From the NCBI GenBank assembly GCA_947589015.1, contig CANPZF010000011.1, forward strand, positions 1 through 57,088: 57,088 bases of DNA, read 5' to 3'. Under the pieces are notes generated by a model. That model was not told the DNA's origin and searched no databases. It was given only the letters and a program-made list of their open reading frames with translations. The position numbers and the translations under genes are program-made. Of the stretch, positions 1-10,399 are shown piece after piece. Source of the DNA: an uncultured Clostridia bacterium. Lineage in GTDB: Bacteria; Bacillota; Clostridia; TANB77; CAG-508. Numbering within the stretch: position 1 is the stretch's first letter; each line of letters opens with the position of its first letter.

Positions 1-2
1 AT

Positions 3-121
3 TGGCAATTTAAGAACGTCCCCTTTGGCAATTTAAGAACGTCCCCTTTGGCAATTTAAGAACGTCCCCTTTGGCAATTTAAGAACGTCCCCTTTGGCAA
101 TTTAAGAACGTCCCCTTTGGT
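3..121. repeat. Tandem array of a 23-bp REP-like unit
   Basis: Five complete head-to-tail copies of a 23-bp unit (TGGCAATTTAAGAACGTCCC plus CTT) start at 3, 26, 49, 72 and 95. A degenerate sixth follows, then looser relatives up to about 152. The GAACGTCCCC and TTGGCAA words recur at 12860-12889 and 15004-15181, so this looks like a dispersed REP-type family expanded here in tandem downstream of ileS. There are no spacers, so it is not a CRISPR array. Confidence 0.85.
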
Positions 122-156
122 AAGCCTCATTGGCAAGTCCCCGCTGGCAAGTTAAA

Positions 157-3100
157 CTATCTTACAACTTCTACTTCAATTTTTAAATTTTCTCCATTTA
201 TATTCATATCTTTGTAATTTACTCCCGCTTTATTATAAATTACATCTAAAGCTAAAGTGTCATGTTTTATAACATCCTCAAATTTTTTGATAATTTTTTG
301 TAATTCTTCATTTCCTGTAACATATAGATTAATATTATCTAGAACTTCAAATTCTTTTTCTTTTCTCATATTTTGTATTTTAGATAAGATTTCTCTTACA
401 TATCCTTCTTCCTTCAATTCAGGCGTAATTGTAGTATCTAATACTACTCCTATTTCCCCTTCTCCACTAAATGCATATCCTTCTTTACCTTGCATTGTAA
501 CTAATAGATTTTCTGAATTTAAACCTATTTGAACTTCACCTATTTCAATATATTCTACTCCTCCATTTTTTACAGTATTAGCTAAATTCATCTGATTTTT
601 CTTTGCAATTTCTTCTTTTATTTTTGGTATTAGTTTTCCATATTCCTTTCCAAGTACTGGTAAATTTGGTTTTATTTCAAAGTTTACATATTCAGACATC
701 TCTGCACCTAGTTCAATTTGTTTCACATTTAATTCTTCTTTTACAATGTCTGAATAATATTCTGGTAATGTATCTATTGATATTAGCATTTTTGAAAGTG
801 GTTGTCTATTTTTTATATTAACAGAGTTTCTACTACTACGTCCTAATTTTACAATCTTATATGCTAAGTCCATCTCTTTTTCTAATTTTTTATCTATTTC
901 ATTTTCATGCACTTCTGGCCATAAACATAAATGTACACTTTCAGGAGCTGTATTATCCAAATTAACAACCAGATTTTGATAAATTTCATCTGTCATAAAT
1001 GGTACAAATGGTGCAGCTACTTTGCATAAATTAACTAATACTTTATATAATGTTACATATGCTCCAATTTTATCATCTGTTAACTCTTGTGCCCAAAATC
1101 TCTCTCTATTTCTACGAACATACCAATTTGAAAGTTCATCTGTAAAATTTTCTATTTCAAGAGCTGCTGATGTTATATCATATTTTTCTAATTTTTCATC
1201 AACTTCTTTTATTAATGAATACATCTTTGAAAGAATCCATTTATCCATTACATTTGTTGTTTTATAATCTGAAATATATTTTAATGGATTAAATTTATCT
1301 ATTTCTGCATATAAAACATAGAATGAATATACATTCCATAATGTGCTCAAAAATCCTCTTTGTGTTTCTTGTACATTATTTAGTCCTAACCTAGTTGGAA
1401 GCCATGGGGCACTTACTGTGTAAAAATGCCATCTTGTTGCATCTGCTCCTACTGTATCTAATAAAGTCATTGGATCTACTCCATTTCCTTTTGATTTAGA
1501 CATTTTTTGACCTTTTTCATCTAATACATGCCCTAACACTATGCAGTTTTCAAATGGACTTCTTTTAAATAATGCTGTACCTACTGCTGTTAATGTATAG
1601 AACCAGCCTCTTGTTTGGTCTATTGCTTCTGATATAAATTCTGCTGGAAAATTGTTATCAAACATTTCTTTATTTTCAAATGGATAATGCCATTGTGCAA
1701 AAGGCATTGAACCTGAATCAAACCAACAATCTATTACTTCTTTTGCCCTTTTCATTTTCTTTCCACATTTTGGACATTTTAAATATACATCATCTATATA
1801 TGGTTTATGTAATTCTATATCTTCTGGTACATCTATTCCTTTTTCTTTTAATTCTTCTATAGAACCTATACATTCTTGATGTCCACATTTTTCGTCTTCA
1901 CATGTCCATATTGGAAGTGGTGTTCCCCAATATCTATCTCTTGAAATTCCCCAATCTATTACATTTTCAAGGAATTTTCCAAATCTTCCCGTTCTAATTG
2001 TATCTGGATACCAATTTACTTTGTTGTTATTATCTACCAATTCATCTCTAAGTTTGCTCATTGCAACAAACCAACTTTCTTTTGGATAATATAAAAGTGG
2101 TGTATCACATCTCCAACAATGTGGATATGAATGTAAATGTTTTTCTTTACTAAATAATTTGTTTTCTTGTGCTAACCATTTACAAATATCTTCACTGCAA
2201 TCTCTTACAAATTTTCCTGCCCATGGTTCTACTTCTTTAACAAATTTTCCTGATTTATCTACTAAATTGATAAATGCAATTCCATTTTGTTTTGAAACTA
2301 AATTGTCATCTTCTCCATATGCTGGTGCTATATGTACTATTCCTGTACCATCTTCTAAGTTTACATAGTCACCATGAATAACCTCAAATGCTTTTCCTTC
2401 CACTTTAGCAAATGGCATTAATTGTTCATATTTTGTTCCTAATAATTCTTCACCTTTCATTGTTTTTACAATGTTATAAGGTGTTTCTTTTAATACTGTT
2501 TCTATTAAATCTTTTGCTAAAATATAATTTTCATATTTAGGTTCATCATCAGTTCCTATATTAGCTTTTACTTCAGCATATTCATATGTTTTATTTAGAC
2601 AAAGAGCTAAATTAGATGGCAAAGTCCATGGTGTTGTTGTCCATGCCAAAATATATTTATTTTCTCCTACTACCTTAAATTTAGCTATACATGTCATATC
2701 TTTTACATCTTTATATCCTTGTGCTACCTCATGTGATGATAATGCTGTCCCACATCTTGGACAATATGGCATAACTTTATGCCCTTCATATAGAAGACCT
2801 TTTTCCCACATTTGTTTTAAAGCCCACCATACAGATTCTATATATTCATTATCATATGTTACATATGGATTTTCCATATCAACCCAGTATCCTACTTTAT
2901 TTGTCATTTCTTCCCACATGTGTACATATGTAAAAACACTTTCTTTACATTGTTTTACAAATTTTTCTACACCATATTCTTCTATTTGTTCTTTACCTGA
3001 AATGCCTAATTTTTTTTCTATTTCAAGCTCTACTGGTAAACCATGTGTATCCCAGCCAGCTTTACGAATAACTTTATACCCCTTCATTACCTTATATCTT

Positions 3101-3306
3101 GGTATTATGTCTTTCATTACCCTTGTTTCAATATGGCCAACATGTGGCTTTCCATTTGCTGTTGGTGGACCATCATAAAATGTGAAATATCTTTTACCTT
3201 CATTCATTGCAAAATTCTTTTTAATTATGTCTTTTTCCTTCCACACTTTAGCAATATCCTTCTCCATTCCTACAAATCCATCTTTAAGTTCTACTTTCTT
3301 ATACAT
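157..3306 (-). CDS. ileS: Isoleucyl-tRNA synthetase, IleS2-like
   Basis: Charges tRNA-Ile with isoleucine in the cytosol. The 1049-aa product is a full class I synthetase. The HIGH-type signature [13 protein letters not shown] lies at about residues 46-58, [10 protein letters not shown] at about 84-93 and KMSKS at about 602. Cys-rich zinc-binding segments occur near 181 (YCPRCG) and in the middle ([20 protein letters not shown]). The [10 protein letters not shown] variant and the length resemble the eukaryote/archaeal-like IleS2 group, many of which tolerate mupirocin; that resistance is an inference. The gene lies 14 bp downstream of the 3321-4160 gene, and both sit behind an Ile T-box. It has no in-frame CGG codon. 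Confidence 0.97.
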   Translation of the reverse strand: MYKKVELKDGFVGMEKDIAKVWKEKDIIKKNFAMNEGKRYFTFYDGPPTANGKPHVGHIETRVMKDIIPRYKVMKGYKVIRKAGWDTHGLPVELEIEKKLGISGKEQIEEYGVEKFVKQCKESVFTYVHMWEEMTNKVGYWVDMENPYVTYDNEYIESVWWALKQMWEKGLLYEGHKVMPYCPRCGTALSSHEVAQGYKDVKDMTCIAKFKVVGENKYILAWTTTPWTLPSNLALCLNKTYEYAEVKANIGTDDEPKYENYILAKDLIETVLKETPYNIVKTMKGEELLGTKYEQLMPFAKVEGKAFEVIHGDYVNLEDGTGIVHIAPAYGEDDNLVSKQNGIAFINLVDKSGKFVKEVEPWAGKFVRDCSEDICKWLAQENKLFSKEKHLHSYPHCWRCDTPLLYYPKESWFVAMSKLRDELVDNNNKVNWYPDTIRTGRFGKFLENVIDWGISRDRYWGTPLPIWTCEDEKCGHQECIGSIEELKEKGIDVPEDIELHKPYIDDVYLKCPKCGKKMKRAKEVIDCWFDSGSMPFAQWHYPFENKEMFDNNFPAEFISEAIDQTRGWFYTLTAVGTALFKRSPFENCIVLGHVLDEKGQKMSKSKGNGVDPMTLLDTVGADATRWHFYTVSAPWLPTRLGLNNVQETQRGFLSTLWNVYSFYVLYAEIDKFNPLKYISDYKTTNVMDKWILSKMYSLIKEVDEKLEKYDITSAALEIENFTDELSNWYVRRNRERFWAQELTDDKIGAYVTLYKVLVNLCKVAAPFVPFMTDEIYQNLVVNLDNTAPESVHLCLWPEVHENEIDKKLEKEMDLAYKIVKLGRSSRNSVNIKNRQPLSKMLISIDTLPEYYSDIVKEELNVKQIELGAEMSEYVNFEIKPNLPVLGKEYGKLIPKIKEEIAKKNQMNLANTVKNGGVEYIEIGEVQIGLNSENLLVTMQGKEGYAFSGEGEIGVVLDTTITPELKEEGYVREILSKIQNMRKEKEFEVLDNINLYVTGNEELQKIIKKFEDVIKHDTLALDVIYNKAGVNYKDMNINGENLKIEVEVVR

Positions 3307-3320
3307 TATAATTCCTCCTT

Positions 3321-4160
3321 TTATTTTATATATGCCTTTTTATTTCCTATATATATATACATTTTTTGATTTTCAGTATCAGTATATATTTTCTGTTTTT
3401 TTTCATCTATATATATTTTTTGGCCTTCTTCATTAATATAAAAATATTTATTTTCAAAAAAATCAAATTGAATTTCTATTGGTGGTTTTATTTGTTTTTC
3501 CAAATTTACTTCTAAGATTTTTATAATATTACCATTTATATTAAATATTACTGCATATGCTAGATATTTCTCCCATAAATAAATTTCTAAAATATCTCTT
3601 TCTTTTATTAAAGAACTTTCATCTAAATACTTTTCTAATTCTTGTAATGTTTCTTTTTCTTGCTTTGCCTTTTCTGTGTACATATCAATTTGTTGGGATT
3701 TTTGATATGAAATTATATCTAATAAGCAATTCTTAAAATTTGTAAAATTTTTCTCTTTTTCTTCTAACTTTTCTTTATCTATATACCCATCTTCTATTGC
3801 TTCTTGTACAATGTAGTCTTTTATTTTTTCTTTATTCTTGTAAAATATTTTATTATTTTTTTGTGTAATTTCATTTAATTCTAACTCATTATCTTCTTCT
3901 ACATCTATCTTCTTTAAACATTGTAATATAAAGTCTTCTGATTTTTTTAATTTCTTATTAGATTTTACTATTTTTAAAATTATTTTACCTTTTCCATTTT
4001 TACCAAATTCAATATGATTTTTTGTGTGCAAAATTAAAATTGTACTTATTATTATTCTATTCATAATTTCTTTATCTAAAATTGTTTTATAGTATATTAA
4101 TGCTACTTCCCCCATAGATATTTGTACATTTAATTTATCTTTATAATAATCTTTTTGCAT
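3321..4160 (-). CDS. DUF2207-like cytosolic protein cotranscribed with ileS
   Basis: This 279-aa protein has no clear membrane segment and is rich in Lys, Ile and Glu. Residues about 180-225 carry the pattern [21 protein letters not shown] and [13 protein letters not shown]. This resembles the cytosolic C-terminal part of DUF2207 (YciQ-type) proteins, which normally also have an N-terminal extracellular domain and membrane helices; both are missing here. The C-terminus is a low-complexity run of YI and KKQKIY repeats. The gene starts just after the T-box terminator and ends 14 bp before ileS, so it is predicted to be regulated by tRNA-Ile charging. Its function is unknown. Confidence 0.6.
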   Translation of the reverse strand: MQKDYYKDKLNVQISMGEVALIYYKTILDKEIMNRIIISTILILHTKNHIEFGKNGKGKIILKIVKSNKKLKKSEDFILQCLKKIDVEEDNELELNEITQKNNKIFYKNKEKIKDYIVQEAIEDGYIDKEKLEEKEKNFTNFKNCLLDIISYQKSQQIDMYTEKAKQEKETLQELEKYLDESSLIKERDILEIYLWEKYLAYAVIFNINGNIIKILEVNLEKQIKPPIEIQFDFFENKYFYINEEGQKIYIDEKKQKIYTDTENQKMYIYIGNKKAYIK

Positions 4161-4187
4161 ATTTGTATCCTTTCTATTTTTTTACCT

Positions 4188-4425
4188 CATCAAAAAAAAC
4201 TATTTCATTCCTATATTACTAGGACGAAATAGTTTTATTAATTCCGTGGTACCACCTAATTTAGTAAAACATATAGTTTTACTCTCTTAATTACTCTTTA
4301 ACGCAGACTTACGACTAAATTTACTTTTTTTCAATTTAGTAACAACATTGGTGATAATAAATAATTTTTACTTACCAAATTTTCAGCTACCTTTGGCTCT
4401 CTTTTTAAGCTATTACATTATTTAT
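4188..4425 (-). promoter_or_regulatory. T-box leader, probably isoleucine-specific
   Basis: On the minus strand the hallmark T-box word TGGTACCACGGAA sits near 4243-4255. It is followed by a terminator hairpin (AAACTATTTCGTCC ... GGAATGAAATAGTTT, then a T run) ending at about 4192. Upstream is a Stem I-like region with AGAGAGCC and a plausible specifier loop containing an ATC triplet (Ile codon). It would read uncharged tRNA-Ile and control the 3321-4160 gene and ileS. Confidence 0.85.
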
Positions 4426-4548
4426 ATTGTCCATGTTTTTGTTTTTTATTTTTAATTTATAACATTATATCACATTTTTTTATAAATTCAATAGTTTGTT
4501 CTTATTTTAATTATATTTTAGTTACAATATAATGGTTACAAACTTAGA

Positions 4549-4650
4549 ATATGTGAAAATGCTTATACATTAATATTTGCAGTAAATACCCAGATTGTTA
4601 CACACCAGATATGTTTTGACAAAATATATTAATATATAAGCATTTTCATA
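4549..4650. repeat. Foldback (inverted-repeat) element upstream of the sortase gene
   Basis: Arms of about 26 bp (left TATGTGAAAATGCTTATACA, right TGTATAAGC-like sequence ending CATTTTCATA) flank a loop of about 45 nt. TA-rich flanks both carry GTTAC words. It could be a small MITE-like element or an RNA hairpin in the sortase leader. I see no gene in 4440-4735 apart from this and the T-box leader start. Confidence 0.55.
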
Positions 4651-4735
4651 GATAATTTTTAAAACATTATCTTGTAACATATTTTATAAATTTTAGGTTA
4701 CACTAAAAATAAGGTTTTATATGAGGAGTTACTTT

Positions 4736-5431
4736 ATGAATCAAATATTAAATATAGATTTTAAAAAAAATATAGATGCAAATCCATCAACAGATAATTG
4801 TATTCAACCTTCTAGTACTATTGTACAAAAAAATTTTATCAGAAAGTCTTTTAATATACAATTCATAATATCTATTATTGCTATTATCATTTTTTCATCC
4901 TGTTATATAATCTATAAATATAACCTTTCTAAAGTAGAACATCTATCTGACAAATTAATATCTAACTATAATTTGTCTAAACTCTATTCAAATTATACAT
5001 CTTCAAATGAATCAACTAGTAACTATCAAAATCCAATTATAGGTATTATTGAAATTCCAATAATAAATATATATTATCCAATTTTTAATGATTTAAATGA
5101 CAATTTATTAAAAGTCTCTCCCTGTAAATTTTATGGAGAAATGCCTTTAGATTTAAATAGCACTGGGAATTTATGTATAGCTGCACATAATTATGATAAT
5201 CAATATTTTTTTAGTAATATTTCAAAATTATCTCCAAATGATAAAATATTTATTTATAATAATAATGGTATTAAATTTTGCTATTACGTTTTTCAAAATT
5301 ATGAGGTTGAATATAATGACATTTCACCAATTTATCCGACATCTTCAGATTCATTAGAATTGACATTAATTACTTGCAATAATTTTAATAATAATAGAAT
5401 TATTGTAAAAGCAAAAGCAGAAGGTAGTTAA
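4736..5431 (+). CDS. Sortase family transpeptidase
   Basis: A membrane-anchored cysteine transpeptidase that attaches LPxTG-type proteins to the cell wall. The start is ATG 4736, preceded by GAGGAG; an in-frame ATG at 4721 overlaps that ribosome-binding site and is unlikely. A single membrane helix lies at about residues 43-62. The catalytic His is in AAHNY, the Cys in LITCNN and the Arg in NRIIVKAK, so all three active-site residues are present. The length of about 231 aa is normal for a compact class D/E-type sortase; I cannot fix the class. It is convergent with, and 25 bp from, an LPKTG protein, its likely substrate. Confidence 0.88.
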   Translation: MNQILNIDFKKNIDANPSTDNCIQPSSTIVQKNFIRKSFNIQFIISIIAIIIFSSCYIIYKYNLSKVEHLSDKLISNYNLSKLYSNYTSSNESTSNYQNPIIGIIEIPIINIYYPIFNDLNDNLLKVSPCKFYGEMPLDLNSTGNLCIAAHNYDNQYFFSNISKLSPNDKIFIYNNNGIKFCYYVFQNYEVEYNDISPIYPTSSDSLELTLITCNNFNNNRIIVKAKAEGS

Positions 5432-5455
5432 TGCCTTCTGCCAATTTTATAAATA

Positions 5456-5881
5456 TTAGAAATTTTGATAGTCTTGAACTTTTTTATATGCATATATTGC
5501 TGATATTCCAAATATTACAACTAATAATATTGTTGGAGCTGTATCTCCTACACCAGTTTTAGGTAAATTATTTGTGTTATTATTAGATGATTTAATAGCA
5601 TTTGTATTTAATGTAGGTGCATTAGTATTAGTATTACTATTATTAGTATTTGCACTATTTGTATTTGATCTATTAGTATTTGCACTATTTGTATTACTTC
5701 CATTAGTATTTGCACCATTCGTATTTGAGCTATTAGTATTACTACTGTTATTACCTACTAATAAATCTTGAAATTCATTTTCTTGACTATCTGCCGCATA
5801 TACAAAGCTGTATGTAAATACAACACATATTAGAGTTAATATTAAAATTAAAAGTTCTTTAATTGAATTTGATTTCTTCAT
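5456..5881 (-). CDS. Small LPKTG-anchored surface protein with Asn/Thr/Ser repeats
   Basis: A 141-aa secreted protein. Residues 1-29 form a signal peptide ending near VYAAD. Residues about 45-95 are built from near-tandem NTN(G/S/A/R)(S/A) repeats, a flexible wall-spanning stalk. The C-terminus has the full sorting signal: NLPKTG, a hydrophobic helix and a KK-containing tail. There is no recognisable binding domain, so it is either a spacer, a short adhesin or a degenerate surface protein. It faces the sortase gene tail to tail. The repeats could change length by slippage. Confidence 0.85.
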   Translation of the reverse strand: MKKSNSIKELLILILTLICVVFTYSFVYAADSQENEFQDLLVGNNSSNTNSSNTNGANTNGSNTNSANTNRSNTNSANTNNSNTNTNAPTLNTNAIKSSNNNTNNLPKTGVGDTAPTILLVVIFGISAIYAYKKVQDYQNF

Positions 5882-6076
5882 ATTTTTTATCTCTCCCTTA
5901 TAAAAATCATATACTTATTATTATTATTATTATACAACTAATATTTATTATACTATATTTAATAAAAAAATGCAAGTATTATAAATATACTATTAAATAT
6001 TTTATGTACTTACATTATAATAATATACTTTCTTTTTTTATAAGTCAATACTTTTATATATATTTTTTTATTAATT

Positions 6077-7168
6077 TTATACATTGAATTTAAACAATAC
6101 AATATCTCCATCTTGCATAATGTATTCTTTTCCTTCTGAGCGTACCAATCCTTTTTCTCTCGCAGCTACCATAGAACCTTCTTTGATTAAGTCTGCATAA
6201 GAAACTACTTCTGCTTTTATAAATCCTCTTTCTATATCTGAGTGGATTTTTCCAGCAGCTTGAGGTGCTTTTGTTCCTTTCTTTATAGTCCATGCTCTTA
6301 CTTCTGGTTCTCCTGCTGTTAAAAATGACATTAATCCTAATAAGTCATAGCTTTTTTTGATTACTTTATCCAATCCAGATTCGTTTAATCCAAGTGCTTC
6401 TAACATTTCTTTTTTGTCCTTATCATTTAACCCTGATAATTCTTCTTCTATTTTTACACATAATGGAATTACTTCAGCATTTTCTTTTTTAGCATATTCT
6501 TTTACCTTTAAAACATTTGCATCATTTTCTGCATTTTCAAGTTGTTCTTCTGAAACATTTGCTATGTATAAAATTGGTTTTATTGTTAATAAAAACATAT
6601 CTTTTACAATTTCTTGTTCATCTTCATTTAATTCTATTGCTCTTGCAGAAATTCCATTTTCTAAATTTTCTTTTATTTTTTCTAATAAATCTATTTCTTC
6701 TTGATATTTTTTATCTGCTTTTAAATTTTTCTTTGCTTTATCTAATCTTTTATTTACAGTTTCTATATCTGCAAATATTAATTCTAAATTTATCGTTTCT
6801 ATATCTCTAATTGGATCAATACTTCCATCAACATGGACTACATTAGAGTCTTCAAAACATCTTACTACTTCACATATTGCATCTGTTTCACGTATATGTG
6901 ATAAAAATTTATTTCCTAATCCTTCTCCTTGACTAGCACCCTTTACTAACCCTGCTATATCTACAAATTCTATCACCGCATGTGTGGTTTTTTGTGGATT
7001 GTACATTTGTGTTAGTTTATCCAATCTTTCATCTGGTACAGTTACTACTCCTACATTTGGTTCTATTGTACAAAAAGGATAATTAGCACATTCTGCTCCT
7101 GCTTTTGTAATACTATTAAACAATGTACTTTTTCCAACATTTGGAAGTCCAACAATTCCTAATTTCAT
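6077..7168 (-). CDS. ychF: Redox-regulated ATPase YchF (Obg-like GTPase family)
   Basis: A 363-aa P-loop NTPase associated with ribosomes and stress response. The Walker A motif GLPNVGKST is at residues 6-14 and the G3 motif DIAGLVKGAS at about 69-78. The C-terminal part is the YchF TGS domain (AWTIKKGTKAPQAAGKIHSD). Length is normal for the family. It lies 17 bp downstream of thrS and is probably cotranscribed from the Thr T-box leader. Confidence 0.96.
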   Translation of the reverse strand: MKLGIVGLPNVGKSTLFNSITKAGAECANYPFCTIEPNVGVVTVPDERLDKLTQMYNPQKTTHAVIEFVDIAGLVKGASQGEGLGNKFLSHIRETDAICEVVRCFEDSNVVHVDGSIDPIRDIETINLELIFADIETVNKRLDKAKKNLKADKKYQEEIDLLEKIKENLENGISARAIELNEDEQEIVKDMFLLTIKPILYIANVSEEQLENAENDANVLKVKEYAKKENAEVIPLCVKIEEELSGLNDKDKKEMLEALGLNESGLDKVIKKSYDLLGLMSFLTAGEPEVRAWTIKKGTKAPQAAGKIHSDIERGFIKAEVVSYADLIKEGSMVAAREKGLVRSEGKEYIMQDGDIVLFKFNV

Positions 7169-7185
7169 ATTTCCTCCTAATATTT

Positions 7186-9090
7186 TTATTCCTTATTTTC
7201 TATTTGATTTTGAATTTTTTCAATAAATTCATCTAAATTCATATCTCCAAGGTCTCCATTTATTCTTGATCTAACTGTTATTTTATCATTTTCCTTTTCT
7301 TTATCCCCTATTACCATCATATATGGTACTTTTTGAAGTTGTGCTTCACGTATTTTATATCCTATTTTTTCATTTCTTTCATCTAGTTCTACCCTTATTC
7401 CTACTTGTTTTAGTTCTTTTACTATTCCTTCACAATATTCCAATTGCTTTTCACTTATTGGTAATACTTTTACTTGAACTGGTGATAACCAAATTGGAAA
7501 TGCTCCTGCATAATGTTCTATTAATATTCCTATAAATCTTTCAATACTTCCAAATATAACTCTATGTAGCATTACTGGTCTATGTTTTTCTCCATCTTCT
7601 CCAATGTAGTTTAAATCAAATCTTTCTGGCATTTGAAAATCTAATTGTACTGTTCCACATTGCCAACTTCTTCCTAAGCAATCCTTTATATGAAAGTCTA
7701 TCTTAGGTCCATAGAAAGCACCATCGCCTTCATTTAGTTCATATTCAATATTTAAGTTGGCTAATACTTTTTTCAAAGCATCTTCTGCCATATTCCATAA
7801 TTCGTCACTTCCCATTGAATCGTCTGGTCTTGTTGATAATTCTACTTTATATTCAAATCCAAATATACTATATACCTCATCAACTAATTTAATAACACCT
7901 GCTACCTCTTGTTCTATTTGACTTGGTAAACAGAAAATATGAGCATCATCTTGAGTAAAGCAACGTACTCTAAATAAACCATTTAGCTCTCCTGATTTTT
8001 CGTGTCTATGTACTAACCCTAATTCTCCTGCTCTAATTGGCAATTCACGATATGAATGCATTCCATTTTTATATACTAACATTCCACCTGGGCAGTTCAT
8101 TGGCTTTATTCCATAATCTGTATTGTCAATTTTTGTTGTATACATATTTTCTTTATAATGATCCCAATGTCCTGAACGATGCCATAATTCTTCATTTAAA
8201 ATTACTGGTGTTTTTATTTCTTGATATCCATTTTCTATATGTATTTTTCTCCAAAAATCTTCTAATACATTTCTTAATGCCATTCCTTTTGGTAAGAAAA
8301 ATGGAAATCCTGGTCCTTCTGGTGCTATCATAAATAATTCTAGTTCTTTTCCTAATTTTTTATGGTCTCTCTTTTTAGCTTCTTCTAATAAATCTAGATA
8401 TTCTTGTAGTTCACTTGCTTTGGGGAATGATATTGCATAAATTCTTTGTAGCATTTTATTATGTTCATCGCCTCTCCAATATGCACCTGAAGATGTTAAT
8501 ATTTTTACTGATTTTACTTTTCCCGTACTTGTCAAATGTGGTCCTGCACATAAATCTGTAAAATCTCCTTGTTTATAAAAGCTAATTTCTTCTCCTTCTG
8601 GTAATTCTTCTATTAGTTCTTGCTTATATGGTTGTCCTTCCATTAGCTCTAATGCTTCTTGTTTAGGTAATGAAAATCTTTCAATTTCAATATCTTCTTT
8701 TATTATTTTTTTCATTTCTTCTTCTATTTTTGCTTTATCTTCATCTGTAAATGGTTTCTCTACATCAAAATCATAGTAAAATCCATCATTTATCGCTGGA
8801 CCTATTGCAAATTTTACGTTTGGAAATATTCTCTTTACAGCCTGTGCCATAATATGTGATGTTGTGTGCCAATATGCTTTCTTTCCCTCTAAATCCTCAC
8901 TATTAAATGTGTGAATTACTAATTCACAATCATCGTTTATTTGATGTCTTAAATCTTTTATTTTTCCATTTACTTCTCCACATGTTGCATTTCTTGCTAA
9001 TCCTTCACTAATTTTTTTGGCAATTTCTAAAATAGATAATCCTTTTTCTACTTCTATTTTAGAACCATCTTTTAATGTTACTTTTACCAT
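7186..9090 (-). CDS. thrS: Threonyl-tRNA synthetase
   Basis: Charges tRNA-Thr. The 634-aa protein has an N-terminal TGS domain (residues 1-60), an editing domain with HTTSHIMAQ (about 75-85), and a class II core with the zinc-site elements MNCPGGM, CFTQDDAH and LHRVIFGSIERF. It ends in an anticodon-binding domain. Length and domain order are standard. A Thr T-box leader precedes it and a tRNA-Thr (GGT) gene lies about 860 bp upstream on the opposite strand. Confidence 0.97.
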   Translation of the reverse strand: MVKVTLKDGSKIEVEKGLSILEIAKKISEGLARNATCGEVNGKIKDLRHQINDDCELVIHTFNSEDLEGKKAYWHTTSHIMAQAVKRIFPNVKFAIGPAINDGFYYDFDVEKPFTDEDKAKIEEEMKKIIKEDIEIERFSLPKQEALELMEGQPYKQELIEELPEGEEISFYKQGDFTDLCAGPHLTSTGKVKSVKILTSSGAYWRGDEHNKMLQRIYAISFPKASELQEYLDLLEEAKKRDHKKLGKELELFMIAPEGPGFPFFLPKGMALRNVLEDFWRKIHIENGYQEIKTPVILNEELWHRSGHWDHYKENMYTTKIDNTDYGIKPMNCPGGMLVYKNGMHSYRELPIRAGELGLVHRHEKSGELNGLFRVRCFTQDDAHIFCLPSQIEQEVAGVIKLVDEVYSIFGFEYKVELSTRPDDSMGSDELWNMAEDALKKVLANLNIEYELNEGDGAFYGPKIDFHIKDCLGRSWQCGTVQLDFQMPERFDLNYIGEDGEKHRPVMLHRVIFGSIERFIGILIEHYAGAFPIWLSPVQVKVLPISEKQLEYCEGIVKELKQVGIRVELDERNEKIGYKIREAQLQKVPYMMVIGDKEKENDKITVRSRINGDLGDMNLDEFIEKIQNQIENKE

Positions 9091-9124
9091 ATAAAAACCT
9101 CCCTATTTTCATTAGAGTTGCATT

Positions 9125-9380
9125 AAATAAAAATACACACCTAATGAATATTTGATATTCATAGGAGTGTATTTTTTATATACACGGTTCCATCCTATTT
9201 TTTACTTAATTATAAGATTGTAACGTATCTTACACGTTTGGCTTGTTCACCAAAACTCTGAAGAGGTAGTTTTTCAAATACATTTTCTTGAGCTAGTTTC
9301 CAGCCTTTGACTAACTCTCTCTTTTAGTAACCTGTATTTTACTTTTCTCTTACTAGCTTTTCTTATGTAAGTAATTTTAA
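9125..9380 (-). promoter_or_regulatory. T-box leader, probably threonine-specific
   Basis: The minus strand carries GGATGGAACCGTGTA near 9181-9196, the T-box antiterminator word. It is followed by a terminator hairpin (AATACACTCCTATGAATA ... TATTCATTAGGTGTGTATT plus T run). The Stem I region contains GAAAAACTACCTCTTC with an ACC triplet (Thr) in the expected specifier position. It would control thrS and probably ychF. Confidence 0.87.
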
Positions 9381-9410
9381 TACTTTTTTGAAAAAAAGTC
9401 AATACAAATT

Positions 9411-9910
9411 CTTTTTAAGTTTCGGTATTTTTATAACTTTGGCAAATCTCACTTTTTATTTTACAATAGGGCATTTTGTAGTAAATATATTAGTTGATAA
9501 GTCAATGCTTGATTGGAATGAAAAATAGAAATTCTTATATACAAAATTGAGGGATGTTCACGGAAAAATGATTATTAATATATTCTTTTTCTTTACACGA
9601 CTCGGCTTGATACATGACTTAGAAATTCTTGATAAAATCAATCAGCGCCCTCGTGAGGCGAGATTCCCTAATTGATTTTATTTAGAATTTCTACAGTCAT
9701 TCCACGGCACATTCGTCGTTTCATTCAAAAGAATATATTAATAATCCTTTTAGCCTGAGTGAAAGAGGCTCAATTTTGTATATTAGAATTTCTTTTTGAA
9801 TGTAATGAACAAGTTGATTTATCAACTAATATATTTACTACAAAATGCCCTATTGTAAAATAAAAAGTGAGATTTGCCAAAGTTATAAAAAATACAAAAA
9901 CTTAAAAAAT
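9411..9910. repeat. Large palindromic element, copy A (about 500 bp)
   Basis: Almost the whole element is one giant imperfect palindrome. The ends read TTAAGTTTCGGTATTTTT and its complement. Further in are paired blocks (for example ATTATTAATATATTCTTTT with AAAAGAATATATTAATAAT) and an apical hairpin CGCC-CTCGTGA-GGCG. Between paired blocks lie asymmetric, unpaired modules such as GTTCACGG, CACGACTCGG and GAGTGAAAGAGG. A second copy at 25147-25659 has an almost identical core of about 300 bp. There is no ORF. It could be a MITE-like foldback element or a large structured RNA. Confidence 0.85.
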
Positions 9911-9955
9911 TCTTTACTTTTCACTATCATTATGCTAGAATAATTTTGTCGATGT

Positions 9956-10031
9956 GCTTCCATAGCTCAGTCGGTAGAGTGCTACCTTGGTAAGGTAGAG
10001 GTCACGGGTTCGATTCCCGTTGGAAGCTCCA
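9956..10031 (+). tRNA. tRNA-Thr (anticodon GGT), CCA encoded
   Basis: The acceptor stem GCTTCCA/TGGAAGC pairs fully. The D-arm is AGCTCAGTCGGTAGAGT, and the anticodon arm CTACC-TTGGTAA-GGTAG gives GGT. The T-arm is CGGGTTCGATTCCCG, then discriminator T and a genomically encoded CCA. It lies near thrS, but on the other strand. Confidence 0.97.
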
Positions 10032-10087
10032 TTAAGTAAAATCGTCGCATTTTTAACGAAATTTTTTATAAAATAATTAAAATCTAT

Positions 10088-10116
10088 TTGACTTTTACAA
10101 AAAACTCAAGTATAAT
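10088..10116 (+). promoter_or_regulatory. Sigma-A promoter of the antitoxin RNA
   Basis: TTGACT (10088-10093) and TATAAT (10111-10116) with an exact 17-nt spacer. It predicts a start at about 10122-10124, directly at the ATAGGAAATGA repeat of the small RNA. Confidence 0.8.
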
Positions 10117-10122
10117 AAATAT

Positions 10123-10206
10123 AGGAAATGACAATTCCACAAACGTGGTTTTGCCGAATAGAGTTAACTCACATCTACTCGTCAAAGTACAGATGTGAGC
10201 TTTTTT
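10123..10206 (+). ncRNA. Candidate type I antitoxin RNA (par RNA II-like)
   Basis: A predicted RNA of about 84 nt runs from the promoter at 10088-10116 to an intrinsic terminator (CTCACATCT 10168-10176, AGATGTGAG 10191-10199, then C and six T). Its 3' end overlaps the end of the opposite-strand toxin ORF. Its 5' leader carries ATAGGAAATGA (10121-10131) and GTGGTTTTGCC (10145-10155). The same two words occur in the same order at the 5' end of the convergent toxin transcript. This shared direct-repeat layout is the hallmark of Fst/par-type antitoxins, in which the repeats give separated complementary patches. No coding potential is proposed. Confidence 0.65.
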
Positions 10207-10324
10207 ATTTATGTAGTTGCTTATCAACCCAGTTCTTATACAGAACTGTAGCCAAGGCAACGTTTAATGTTAAAGATAGCATAAATGCTATTATAAAAAA
10301 TAGTATTACTTTAACCATAAACAT
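10205..10324 (-). CDS. Small hydrophobic peptide, candidate type I toxin
   Basis: A 39-aa peptide starting MFMVKVILFFIIAFMLS. One membrane helix spans about residues 4-28, followed by a charged tail (YKNWVDKQLHK). The start is ATG 10324 behind AGGAGAGGTGG; a second ATG at 10318 is possible. The leader can fold so that CCACC pairs with the GGTGG next to the Shine-Dalgarno, which would block translation. The promoter, shared repeats and convergent small RNA all fit a par/Fst-like toxin. The peptide lacks the exact Fst motif, so family membership is an inference from architecture. Confidence 0.65.
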   Translation of the reverse strand: MFMVKVILFFIIAFMLSLTLNVALATVLYKNWVDKQLHK

Positions 10325-10399
10325 CACCACCTCTCCTACGATAATTCGTATAGTTGGTGGCAAAACCACATCTGCTTTTTATCATTTCCTATGTTTACC

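Noticed and set aside
3..152. Possible CRISPR array in the tandem 23-bp repeats
   Set aside because: Units are contiguous with no unique spacers; they match the REP-like family elsewhere.
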